From: JAFGPL01 sp963781805 | GTDB lineage: Bacteria; Bacteroidota; Bacteroidia; Bacteroidales; UBA10428 | Assembly: GCA_963781805.1 (NCBI GenBank) | Contig: CAWAHF010000004.1 | Coordinates: 5,642,001-5,706,000 of the forward strand | Direction: 5' to 3' | Length of the DNA: 64,000 nucleotides | In this document: positions 44,301 through 52,020 of the stretch, one piece after another | Numbering within the stretch: position 1 is the stretch's first letter | Layout of the letters: every line of letters begins with the position of its first letter | Position numbers and translations under genes: made by a program | Notes under the pieces: model-generated | Told to the model about the DNA's origin: nothing | What the model saw: only the letters and a program-made list of their open reading frames with translations | Database searches by the model: none

Positions 44301-45097
44301 AATGTTATGGAAAAAATTTTGAAGAGAAAATCATTAACTGGAATGTTGATTCAAAGGAAAATATTATATGTTCGACGGTGGATTTGAGTCAATATTTCAA
44401 TGACCGCATAACAAATATATTTACTTCCCAATACCTGGCGCCTCGTTCTCCTTATCCAACATTACAGTTGCCTTTACAGGGAATTGGCGACTGGTGTTCT
44501 TACAATGCAACTGCAAACATTGATGATTCAGGTCTGAGAAAACTGGCAGGAAATAAAAACATGGTAAAGATTCCGCAAGGGATATCTTTTGCAACTCCCG
44601 GTGGACAGGAAAAAGCGAATATCGTCTTCACCAGCTTGTGGGATAATTACCCTGATTCAGTCACCATTTCTTTAACGGGGAAAGCATCACATGCATACCT
44701 GTTGATGGCCGGTTCAACAAATCCTATGCAAAGCCGGTTTGTAAATGCAAAAATCAGTGTGATGTATGAAGATGGAACTTCGGAACAGCTTGAACTAAAA
44801 AATCCGGAAAACTGGTGGCCGATAGAACAGGATTATTATGTTGACGGATATGCCTTTGCAATTGACGCCCCCAGGCCATTAAGACTTTATCTTAAAACAG
44901 GAGTAACTACGCTTAGCACCTATAATGTGCTTGATAGGAACCGAACCAAAAAGATCGACGGAGGAGCAGCTACCCTATTAGATATTCCGCTAAATCCTTC
45001 AAAAAAACTAAAAAATCTTCAATTAAATACTACTGCGAATGATGTGGTCGTCGGATTAATGGCTGTAACTCTGGTAAAAACAAAAACGGTAAAATAA
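41336..45097 (+). CDS. Large secreted DUF4450-type glycoside-hydrolase-like protein
   Basis: A 1253-residue exported protein with a signal peptide (residues 14-34, ending near CTYSQA). The N-terminal ~300 residues look like a beta-sandwich (ALYGTHTGFRVETGDLPEFA, RFGLIHSDTSKWL). An (alpha/alpha)6-barrel-like region follows, with WRMRLPGWRGAYAADWLGWH and WASDALQYSGGGVTHSSAYN. Beta-rich domains finish the protein. The pattern fits DUF4450 proteins of polysaccharide degraders, which resemble glycoside hydrolases; the substrate is not known. The frame is open upstream to 41270, but that segment lies in the repeat array, so MERNKS at 41336 is the better start. Confidence 0.78.
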   Translation: MERNKSIRNGFSFYFGAIAFLFLYLVNINCTYSQAVNLGEKNNLWHNIQRTQRYHPDGEDFVIVNGDKRFNRALYGTHTGFRVETGDLPEFALYMPGMGGNLRFGLIHSDTSKWLIHADKIETRYRPGSMLYEIHDTLLGDGKINLVILAMSDAEGVILKFTTSNLPPDCKLFWAYGGATGKRFPRDGDIGADPESVFYLNPDYCKDNEYVITNNVFNLYYGSGRSQSEDELYENNFQLSPEEKEALRLKNKKKLCGLVPPGASAIVCDAENQKTPLSVLNSIRSDVSLVAGEMNFNTENEFYVAVWNPDTRDNISYTELPALFEQAEAARQKLAGRIKINTPDAYINTIGGALSIAADAIWDPPSYLHGAVAWRMRLPGWRGAYAADWLGWHDRAQMHFNAYLKSQYLSPDSGPSVPDPKTNLARQQEKVGNSLYTRGYISRNPDQISKPHHYDMNLVFFDQLLWHLKWTGDTVYAREIWPALQRDLAWEKRCFDGNNDGLYDAYACIWASDALQYSGGGVTHSSAYNYRANLVAAEIANIIGENPEPYLMEAEKIKHAIDSLLWIPENGWYAEYKDLLGLKQVHPAAALWTVYHAIDAGLADAFQSYQALKYIDYEIPYIPVVADNMTKGNYNILATTNWMPYTWSINNVALAENLNTSLAYWQGNNKEVAFKLWKSAILESMYMGSSPGNFEQLSFYDAFRGELYRDFADPIGVAARTVIEGLFGIVPDALQNELMIHPGFPDDWQFASLTTPDIQFDYKKQGNTDIYKINGTLPKGMNLKLRLNAKSEEISGVLVNHKKAAWKILPESVSMPVIEIEAENTDTYTIEIVWKGSSPEHIKLPDIYAVNEEVRIDFDKSKALDIYDPQKILKKIEVNSNGIDAVLDEYTGNKTFFVKLKQGALEWWEPVSFKLKNPVEIVSDNLQKKDVLEFQIRNNTSREQKVKYVINPGLVDYKGKVTLNPGDTSGRLTILAINLIPGSNVIQVECYGKNFEEKIINWNVDSKENIICSTVDLSQYFNDRITNIFTSQYLAPRSPYPTLQLPLQGIGDWCSYNATANIDDSGLRKLAGNKNMVKIPQGISFATPGGQEKANIVFTSLWDNYPDSVTISLTGKASHAYLLMAGSTNPMQSRFVNAKISVMYEDGTSEQLELKNPENWWPIEQDYYVDGYAFAIDAPRPLRLYLKTGVTTLSTYNVLDRNRTKKIDGGAATLLDIPLNPSKKLKNLQLNTTANDVVVGLMAVTLVKTKTVK

Positions 45098-45156
45098 ATT
45101 TACCGGATAGTTTTAAAATATTTAAATACTCATAACCCGGAACTCGGAACTCTTTA

Positions 45157-45720
45157 CTACTTAGCCGCTTTAGGTTGACTTTTTGCAGTAATTTTTTTTG
45201 CAGTAGTTGGTTTTTTGTAGGATGTAACTTTTGGTTTTTGAGTCGTTGCCTTTTTCACTGAATCTTTCTTTTCTAACTTTGGCGTACCTTCAGTTTTTGC
45301 TTCTTCAACGGTTGTTTCCGATTCCGAAGGTTCTTCATCAAAATTCAACATATTGTTGTCTCGAAGTATATTATACCAACTGACCAATTTCTTTATATCT
45401 GACACATAAACCCTTTCTTTGTCATATTCAGGAACGATCTTAGCCATATAAGCTTTCAGTTCTTCATTGGATGATTTGGAATCAATAGCAGCGCCACCGT
45501 TTTCCAATTCAAAAATACTTTTCAGAACATCTGCAAGTGGCAGTTCTTCGGTTTCGGTATAAATAGCGATGTCTTTAAGTGAACTCACTTTTGTTGTTGC
45601 GCTTACAAACATTCTCTTCTTTTCGGCGAAAGATTCAACAATAATGCCGTTTCTGCCCTCAGAGAGGTACTTGAATAAACCGCTTTGTCCTGAAATGGCT
45701 AAGATGTCTTTTAAATCCAT
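45157..45720 (-). CDS. DUF5606 domain protein
   Basis: A 187-residue protein with an N-terminal DUF5606 region (about 1-130, MDLKDILAISGQSGLFKYLS) and a Lys/Thr/Ala-rich basic tail (about 140-187, with KKPTTAKKITAK). The N-part is conserved across Bacteroidota and has an SH3-like beta start (GRNGIIVESF, KRMFVSATTKVSSL). Function is unknown. The basic tail could bind nucleic acid or another acidic partner. It is convergent with the DUF4450-type gene and followed upstream by a repeat-bearing gap. Confidence 0.85.
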   Translation of the reverse strand: MDLKDILAISGQSGLFKYLSEGRNGIIVESFAEKKRMFVSATTKVSSLKDIAIYTETEELPLADVLKSIFELENGGAAIDSKSSNEELKAYMAKIVPEYDKERVYVSDIKKLVSWYNILRDNNMLNFDEEPSESETTVEEAKTEGTPKLEKKDSVKKATTQKPKVTSYKKPTTAKKITAKSQPKAAK

Positions 45721-46032
45721 AATCGTTTAAAATTGAATTCCAGCTGCAAATATACTATTCTTACACTAAGTTAAAATTTGTTTTTAAGTAATATATGTTA
45801 TCAAATACAATTTTATGAACCAAAAAATCTATTATTGAACAATTTATATATCAGATCCTATAAACAACTTATTTTGTGTGAAAAAATTATGCATTTGATA
45901 AATAAACTATTTAATTCTTTATTTAATAAATCCTGATTCGAACCTCCGAACCCGAACCTCCGAACCCGGAACTCCGAAACCAACCTTCATTTAAATTCCG
46001 GTTGGCAAGCCCGAAACTCCTAACCCGTAACC
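45721..46032. repeat. Gap with a short 14-base tandem repeat
   Basis: No gene is present. CGAACCTCCGAACC occurs twice in exact tandem (45939-45952 and 45953-45966), followed by a degenerate third copy to about 45981. Similar CCCGGAACTCGGAACTC strings appear at 45134-45150. The rest is AT-rich. Confidence 0.55.
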
Positions 46033-46752
46033 TTATTTTATTCCCCGTTCTTTTTTAATCGCCTCATACGCCTCATTTATTTTCTGAAATTTTTCATTGG
46101 CCTGATGTTTTATCTCCTCTCCAAGGTAACTTACCTTATCCGGATGATGCATAACTGCCTGTTTTCGATAGGCTGTTTTTACATCTTCATCAGAGGCATT
46201 TGGTTCAACTTCCAGCACTTTGTAAGCCCATTCACTCGATTTGACGAACATATTTTTAAGAGACTCCATATCGGCATAATTAATACCAATATAGTCGGCT
46301 ATTTCATTGATGACATTCAGTTCTGACGGATCGATTTTTCCGTCGGCTTCAGCAATCCCAAACAAAAAATGCATCAGCTGGAGTCTGGATGAGTAATCCA
46401 TTCGTTGTTTTATCTGGATGCAAACATCCCTTAATGGGATTTCCTGTTCGAGAATATTCTTAAGCATCCGTATAGCCTCTAAAGCAGAGTCATTTCCAAA
46501 AACCTGCACAAAATATCTCTTAACATAATCAAGTTCCGATTTGAGAACCTTGCCATCGGCCTTCATCACTGCAGCAACCAGCGTGAGAAGGCTTACAACA
46601 AAGTCACCGGTGGTGGTTTTTCTTCCTTCCGAAAGAACGTCGCTACCCGAAATATCAAGGAAGGAACCGAATGCAAATCCCAGGATTGCTCCCAAAGGAC
46701 CACCAAAAGTCCAACCAAGACCGGCGCCAATCCATTTACCAAATTTTGCCAT
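46033..46752 (-). CDS. TerB/DjlA-like co-chaperone with C-terminal J domain
   Basis: A 239-residue protein. It opens with a glycine-rich hydrophobic segment (GAGLGWTFGGPLGAILGFAFG, residues 10-30). A TerB-like helical domain follows (about 45-165, VVSLLTLVAAVMKADGKVLK and LFGIAEADGKIDPSELNVI). A J domain ends the protein (about 174-236) with the HPD motif in MHHPDKV. This matches DjlA-type proteins, which recruit DnaK at the membrane. It lies 23 bases downstream of coaE on the same strand. Its client proteins are unknown. Confidence 0.9.
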   Translation of the reverse strand: MAKFGKWIGAGLGWTFGGPLGAILGFAFGSFLDISGSDVLSEGRKTTTGDFVVSLLTLVAAVMKADGKVLKSELDYVKRYFVQVFGNDSALEAIRMLKNILEQEIPLRDVCIQIKQRMDYSSRLQLMHFLFGIAEADGKIDPSELNVINEIADYIGINYADMESLKNMFVKSSEWAYKVLEVEPNASDEDVKTAYRKQAVMHHPDKVSYLGEEIKHQANEKFQKINEAYEAIKKERGIK

Positions 46753-46775
46753 AATTTATCTTATCCTATTCGTTA

Positions 46776-47360
46776 TTAATTTTTTAACAATTCGTTATGT
46801 ATGTTTAATACCTGGGGCAAAACCAATGTCCTGTCATCATTTACGATAACATAATCAGAACCATCAATTTTCAGTTTCTCAGGCAGTTGGTTGTTTATTA
46901 TGCTTTTCACATGAGTCTCTGATACATTATCTCTGCGCATTACTCTTTCTATTCTGATATCTTCCGGAGCGATCACGGTAATAACTTTATCAAATAAATG
47001 TTGATTATCGCTTTCGAAAAGAATGGCAGCTTCATGAATAATATAGCTTGCATTTTTTTGTTTATTCATCCAGTTTATAAAGTTATCAATAACTACTGGA
47101 TGGACGATTGCATTTACCCGTTTCAAAGCTTCCTTATCTTTGAAAATAATGGCTGAAAGAGATTTTCTGTCTAATTTGTTCTGTATGTAAATATCGGCTC
47201 CGAATAGTTTTATCAAACATTCTCTGATTTCACCATCTGAATCGTACAACTCTTTTGCCACAATATCAGCATGAAATACAGGAATCTTTAAGTGCTTGAA
47301 AATATTACAAACCATAGTTTTTCCGCTTCCGATGCCTCCTGTGAGCCCAACTTTAATCAT
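46776..47360 (-). CDS. coaE: Dephospho-CoA kinase
   Basis: A 194-residue CoaE with the P-loop GGIGSGKT at residues 8-15 at the N-terminus, DADIVAKELY-type acceptor segment (HADIVAKELYD) and the lid region RVMRRDNVSETHVKSIINNQ. It phosphorylates dephospho-CoA in the last step of coenzyme A synthesis. Its start overlaps the stop of the YbbR-like gene by eight bases. The order nusB - yajC - ybbR - coaE is the usual arrangement in this phylum. Confidence 0.95.
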   Translation of the reverse strand: MIKVGLTGGIGSGKTMVCNIFKHLKIPVFHADIVAKELYDSDGEIRECLIKLFGADIYIQNKLDRKSLSAIIFKDKEALKRVNAIVHPVVIDNFINWMNKQKNASYIIHEAAILFESDNQHLFDKVITVIAPEDIRIERVMRRDNVSETHVKSIINNQLPEKLKIDGSDYVIVNDDRTLVLPQVLNIHNELLKN

Positions 47361-48381
47361 TTCTTTCGATTAAATATTCAACACTCCCCGGATCAATCCT
47401 GATATCATAAATAAATTGAGGAGTATCAATGAGTTGAACTTTTAACATAGAACTTATGGATTTGCCAATGAATGTGTAATCAACAAAAGGTTGAATCATA
47501 TTGGTATTTACCCGATCATAATTGCTCAGACTTACCCTGTACGTTACTTTTGCCGTATTTGGAAATGTTTTAAGGTTAAGTGTGTCGGGTACATTAATCG
47601 TATAGATAGTGCTTGTCATAGAAGTCTCGGTAAATTTATCCACAGGAATAAGAATTTTCACCTTTCTTTTGTTGAATTCCAATTGATCTATTTTTTTTAG
47701 ATTGTACGATTTTAGAGCTGTATCGGTTAAATTCTTCAGAGATATTGGTTCTGTATAAACGCATTTCAAGGTGTCAAGCACCAATTGTGGACCGGTTGCA
47801 ATAATGCTATCGGGAATACTTGATATTTTGCCATTCAGTGTATATTGTTTGGCAAGCATATAATCGAAATTTTGAAAATCGGCTTTTACGGCAATTTTCC
47901 GTGTTACCACATTTGTAAATCTGAAAAAGAGCGTATCGGGGTAAATATTAAGAATTTTCATGTTTTCCAAATCCTCTGAAACATATTCTTTAATCTGTTT
48001 GGTAAGAATATAGAAGGAATTATTACCCGATTCCTGGAGCGAGAATGATTCAATGTTGAATTTTAAGGCTTTGATTTTCAGTGGAAATTTATGTGCGAAA
48101 ATGTTAATACCCGTGGCCTGAACTTTTAAGGTCAATTTGTCGGGTAACTTACCGACCAACATTTTGTTGGGGGGAAACTTTGTATATTTTATAGGATAGG
48201 TTATCTCAGCCTCATATTGTTCGTTGAGCGCCCGGATAAACCAAAAAATGGATGATAAAACCATAAAAAACAGAAAAATAAGCATCCGATGCTGGTATTT
48301 TTCCTTAAATGCTTTGTAATAGACAGGAAACTGGTCAATCAGGCCAATTAATTTACGTGTATATTTGTAACGATTGCTCAC
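47353..48381 (-). CDS. YbbR-like domain protein (CdaR family)
   Basis: A 342-residue protein with a single N-terminal membrane anchor (about residues 33-50, MLIFLFFMVLSSIFWFIRAL) and an extracytoplasmic YbbR-like region. The region includes beta-rich segments such as ITYPIKYTKFPPNKMLVGKLPDK and RKIAVKADFQ. In Firmicutes YbbR/CdaR regulates the c-di-AMP synthase CdaA. No such synthase gene is in the window, so the link is only by family. It overlaps coaE by eight bases and is translated with it. Confidence 0.85.
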   Translation of the reverse strand: MSNRYKYTRKLIGLIDQFPVYYKAFKEKYQHRMLIFLFFMVLSSIFWFIRALNEQYEAEITYPIKYTKFPPNKMLVGKLPDKLTLKVQATGINIFAHKFPLKIKALKFNIESFSLQESGNNSFYILTKQIKEYVSEDLENMKILNIYPDTLFFRFTNVVTRKIAVKADFQNFDYMLAKQYTLNGKISSIPDSIIATGPQLVLDTLKCVYTEPISLKNLTDTALKSYNLKKIDQLEFNKRKVKILIPVDKFTETSMTSTIYTINVPDTLNLKTFPNTAKVTYRVSLSNYDRVNTNMIQPFVDYTFIGKSISSMLKVQLIDTPQFIYDIRIDPGSVEYLIERND

Positions 48382-48697
48382 AAGCGTTTTAGCCTCGTTA
48401 AATCATAATTATTTTTTTTGAACTATATCGGGCTAACCTGCTTTACCACAAATTAAACAATAGATTAATAAATAGGGCAGATTAGAAAACTACAAATATA
48501 TACTGAATTTGTTTGATATCTTCTACTCAAATGGTCAGGAATTTAACTTGCCGGTTAAAATTTTTCAATACTGTTTAACTGAGAGCCAGGTTCGGAATGA
48601 GTGGCAGCAATCTCAAAACCAAAACAGGCAAAAAACATACGGTTCCTTTAAGAGTTTATCCGAATGATTTTTGCCATTAACTTGTAAAAGCGAAGGA
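48382..48697. other. Gap between yajC and ybbR without recognised features
   Basis: These 316 bases carry no open frame of note. The sequence is AT-rich with no repeat, tRNA-like cloverleaf or strong hairpin that I could identify. It probably contains the promoter for the ybbR-coaE unit on the minus strand. Confidence 0.35.
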
Positions 48698-49027
48698 TTA
48701 TTTTTGCGACTGCTCAATATCGCTGGAATCTTTCAACACTGCACTTTTATCTATCTTTATCAAAACATTATTTCCCACGTCTATGGTAAGAATATTTTCA
48801 CTGATATTATTAATTTTTCCATAAATACCGCCGGTGGTAATAATCCGATCACCTTTTTTCAAAGCTTCCCTGAAATTCTTAAGTTCTTTTTGTTTTCTCA
48901 TTTGTGGCCTGATCATGAAAAAGTAAAATACCACAAAGATCATAATCATCATTAAGAAGAATGATGTCTGACTTGATTTTCCACCCTGTGGCGGAGCCAT
49001 TAGAATAACATTTATAAAATCAATCAT
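48698..49027 (-). CDS. yajC: Sec translocon accessory protein YajC
   Basis: A 109-residue YajC. There is one membrane helix (about residues 23-41, FLMMIMIFVVFYFFMIRPQ) directly followed by RPQMRKQKE, and then the conserved cytoplasmic part LKKGDRIITTGGIYGKI. YajC joins SecDF in the Sec export complex. It lies between nusB (140 bases upstream) and the ybbR-like gene on the same strand. Confidence 0.95.
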   Translation of the reverse strand: MIDFINVILMAPPQGGKSSQTSFFLMMIMIFVVFYFFMIRPQMRKQKELKNFREALKKGDRIITTGGIYGKINNISENILTIDVGNNVLIKIDKSAVLKDSSDIEQSQK

Positions 49028-49167
49028 TTCAAAATTTTATTTAATTAATACTAAGCAACTTTAATTTAAAAATCCGAATATAATCAGAAAAAATCTGTTT
49101 ATTTAAATTGTGCCGGTTTTTATTTATACTCAGTTATGTTGATTATTTTTTTCTATGATTTGAAAGA

Positions 49168-50118
49168 TTACTGTTCACCAACCAATCCTCTGCCTTGCTT
49201 TAAAATTTTGTCATTATCTTTCAAATATTTAATAATTTTATCCAGGACTCCGTTGATAAACACACTACTTTTATTGGTACTGTAATATTTTGCAATTTCA
49301 AGGTATTCGTTAAAAGTTACTTTGGTCGGAATGGAAGTGAATTCTACCACCTCGGTTATTGCCAGTTGTAGGATCATGATATCCATAAATGCAATTCTGT
49401 CAATTTCCCAGTTTTGAGTATATTTCTTAATTAATTCGAGATATTCATCCTGATGAAGAATTGCCTTTCGGATGAGTCGTTTGACAAAATCGCTGTCGTC
49501 ACTGTTTTTGAATAAAGGAAATAACCTTATATATTCCCCGTCACTTTCTTTAAAGCCCTTGATTGTTTTAAGGATGATACCAATTACAAATTCAACTTCG
49601 TCATTCCAGTATATACTTTGTTCTTCCAATACGACATAAAGTTCATCAAAAGCTGCAATATCATCAGTATAGATCTTATATAATATTTCTTTGTCATTTT
49701 CATAAGAATCATCCGGATCTACCATATACTTTATAAAATAATCGCTTATCCTGATTTTATTATAAAGTTTTTTTATCAGCTCAGGATGATTTACCCAACT
49801 TAATTTGTTATTATTCAAATATTTATTTAATTCTATACTGCTTCTGAACTGGGAGATGATTTTATTTGATACAAACTTTATATTGGGATGGAGGTCATCT
49901 CCCGAAGGGATATTTTTTTGTCGTGCTATTTCAATTCGGTTATTTGCATAATCTGCAATATCAATCAATAGCAAAATAAGGTAATGATAAAGCTCATAGG
50001 TTTTGTCTATGCTGTGAAAAAGTTCCTTTTCCGATTTATTAATCGATGGATCAGGACACTTATAGTACGCATATAATATTTGTAAAGCCTTAATTCTTAA
50101 AATTCTTCTGCTTATCAT
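49168..50118 (-). CDS. nusB: Transcription antitermination factor NusB (long form)
   Basis: A 316-residue protein with a C-terminal NusB domain (about 175-305, with WEIDRIAFMDIMILQLAITE and PTKVTFNEYLEIAKYYSTNK). The N-terminal ~170 residues are helical and unique to the long NusB of Bacteroidota; E. coli NusB is about 139 residues. NusB binds boxA RNA with NusE (S10) to prevent premature termination in rRNA operons. A divergent 388-base gap separates it from a DUF3276 gene. Confidence 0.92.
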   Translation of the reverse strand: MISRRILRIKALQILYAYYKCPDPSINKSEKELFHSIDKTYELYHYLILLLIDIADYANNRIEIARQKNIPSGDDLHPNIKFVSNKIISQFRSSIELNKYLNNNKLSWVNHPELIKKLYNKIRISDYFIKYMVDPDDSYENDKEILYKIYTDDIAAFDELYVVLEEQSIYWNDEVEFVIGIILKTIKGFKESDGEYIRLFPLFKNSDDSDFVKRLIRKAILHQDEYLELIKKYTQNWEIDRIAFMDIMILQLAITEVVEFTSIPTKVTFNEYLEIAKYYSTNKSSVFINGVLDKIIKYLKDNDKILKQGRGLVGEQ

Positions 50119-50506
50119 ATTTCAACGAACCTGCAATAATTTTATGTTTTCATTCTGTGATGCAAATTAAGCGCATTTTTTCAGAACTTTTATTATTTAT
50201 TTTAAAAAACGCTAATTTTTCGCGGAAATATTTTTATAGCAACCTGGCAAGATTAAACTTTATAGATGTGACACTGCTAAGCAAACTTTTTTTGCATATC
50301 GCAGTCCATGTGCTTTAAATTGCATTTTTCACATACTCCTTCATGCTTTCCGATTAACAATAAAATATTTCAGGTAAAAAAAATTCATACGCACTTTTCT
50401 AACAAGTACTTGATAATTCTTAATACAAAAGTGGACGTTGTTGAACGTTAAATGAAAATTATTTTTAATTTTGATAGAACAATTAATCGTACTTAAATTA
50501 AAGAAC
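50119..50506. other. Divergent intergenic region between nusB and the DUF3276 gene
   Basis: The 388 bases are AT-rich and presumably hold divergent promoters. I did not find an exact -7/-33 pair at the expected distance for either gene. No tRNA-like or hairpin structure was seen. Confidence 0.35.
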
Positions 50507-50908
50507 ATGATGGAAGAAGAAATTGACAGAAGTCGTCGATTTGAGAGATATGATCAAGAATCAGTCTTTTCGACAACAATCCGCGCCGGAAAAAGAACCT
50601 ATTATTTTGATGTTAAATCTACTCACAGGGATGACTTTTTTCTGGTGGTAACAGAGAGCAAAAAACGCTTTAGTAAGGATGGCAGGATTTTCTTTGAAAA
50701 ACATAAGGTTTATATTTATAAAGAAGACTTTGACAATTTTGCAAATGGTCTGGCAGAAGCCATGGAATACATTGATAATTATGATATTGATAACTTTGAG
50801 GAAGATTCTAACAACGATGCCAATGAGTTGGATAATTATACCAATGTAGAATTTGACGATCTGGAAAGCTCTGAATCTTCTGAAAACCATACTCATTTGA
50901 AAGCCTGA
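50507..50908 (+). CDS. DUF3276 (PUR-alpha-like) protein
   Basis: A 133-residue protein with a DUF3276/PUR-type domain (about residues 15-80: SVFSTTIRAGKRTYYFDVKS and FFLVVTESKKRF) and an acidic tail rich in Asp, Glu and Asn. PUR-domain proteins bind single-stranded nucleic acid; crystal structures of Bacteroidota members support that fold. The frame is open upstream to a TTG at 50471, but the ATG at 50507 gives the family N-terminus. It is a single gene opposite nusB. Its cellular role is not established. Confidence 0.87.
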   Translation: MMEEEIDRSRRFERYDQESVFSTTIRAGKRTYYFDVKSTHRDDFFLVVTESKKRFSKDGRIFFEKHKVYIYKEDFDNFANGLAEAMEYIDNYDIDNFEEDSNNDANELDNYTNVEFDDLESSESSENHTHLKA

Positions 50909-51094
50909 AAGCGAGCGGCAATTTCACTTTGGACCCATGCCTGTATTCCTTTTGAATGAGCTTGTTTCAGGTTATTTTACCCAAAAGAATTTCGTTGGGT
51001 ATAAGTAAATTTCTATTTGAGAAAACCTATGCAGAATTCAGGGACGAAGTTTAAATTATCTGCATTCCTGGCTCGAATATGTTTTCGAAAAAAA

Positions 51095-51832
51095 CTATTT
51101 AAGCTGATTGTAATGCACAGAAATGAATTCTCTGATTTCATCAACGGAAAGAATTTTAAGATTAGTAATTAAATAATTTTCATACAAGAAATTTCCAAAC
51201 TGATTACATTCCTTTACGACCAGATCAAATAAGGTTTGAACTGCAACATTAATTGGAACGAGCGATACTATGGTAATAATATTTCTGTAACAGATGATCT
51301 CTTCTATCGCTCCCATTTTTCGTTTTACAGCAAAACTTACTTCATCTTTAACTATTTTTTTCTGCAAATCTGAGAGACTTAGGTTATTTCTGGCAATAAA
51401 AGCAACAAAATATCTAAGTTTCAAACCTTTGCCACCTAATCCAGTGGAAATCAATACAAGGTTCTCATCAAGAATTTTGCTTTCGAGCAAAAGCTTACTT
51501 TCCTGTAATGCCAGCTTAGCCCAGTCCTGCAAATTCTGATCCGGATCTTTTACATACCGCTCTATCGTTCTGAAGGCCTCAACACTATCAATAGAGGCAA
51601 GCTGCGCAAGCATGCATTTTTTATTCTCTTCTGAAGTATGCTGTTCAAAAATATCCTCTTTCTTTTCTATAACATCATCAGGATCAAATTCCTGATCTAA
51701 ATTTCGTGTATATTCAAAATATTCGGTTTGAACCTCTGAATCAATTTGTTCCTCGAGTATTTTCAGGTTACCTTCAAAACTGCCAAATAGCTCCTGAATT
51801 TTTTCGTATATGTTAGCTTCTGAAGCCACCAA
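51095..51832 (-). CDS. Helical-repeat (HEAT-like) protein of unknown function
   Basis: A 245-residue all-helical acidic protein with segments like CMLAQLASIDSVEAFRTIER and WAKLALQESKLLLESKIL that resemble HEAT-type helix pairs. There is no signal peptide, membrane helix or catalytic motif. It lies divergent from feoAB, 188 bases away. I do not recognise a family. The initial 60 residues are strongly acidic (FDPDDVIEKKEDIFEQ). Confidence 0.55.
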   Translation of the reverse strand: MVASEANIYEKIQELFGSFEGNLKILEEQIDSEVQTEYFEYTRNLDQEFDPDDVIEKKEDIFEQHTSEENKKCMLAQLASIDSVEAFRTIERYVKDPDQNLQDWAKLALQESKLLLESKILDENLVLISTGLGGKGLKLRYFVAFIARNNLSLSDLQKKIVKDEVSFAVKRKMGAIEEIICYRNIITIVSLVPINVAVQTLFDLVVKECNQFGNFLYENYLITNLKILSVDEIREFISVHYNQLK

Positions 51833-51989
51833 TTATAAATTTATAAATGATTTATTGCAAGCTAATTATCATAAAATAAATTTAAATAATAAAAATTTAT
51901 TTAACAACCTATTTTTTCTTAAATTATCTTAAATATCTGTAACTTAAATTTACCTATAGATTGGTATTGTCTGCAGATTATATTTAGAC

Positions 51990-51997
51990 TATACTTG
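51990..51997 (+). promoter_or_regulatory. Putative -7 element before feoAB
   Basis: TATACTTG differs by one base from TAnnTTTG and lies 24 bases before the feoAB start codon. An imperfect -33 (TTGT at 51967-51970) is at the right distance of 19 bases. No clear Fur-box could be identified by eye. Confidence 0.4.
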
Positions 51998-52020
51998 TGC
52001 CCTGAAAATACAGTCTTCTG

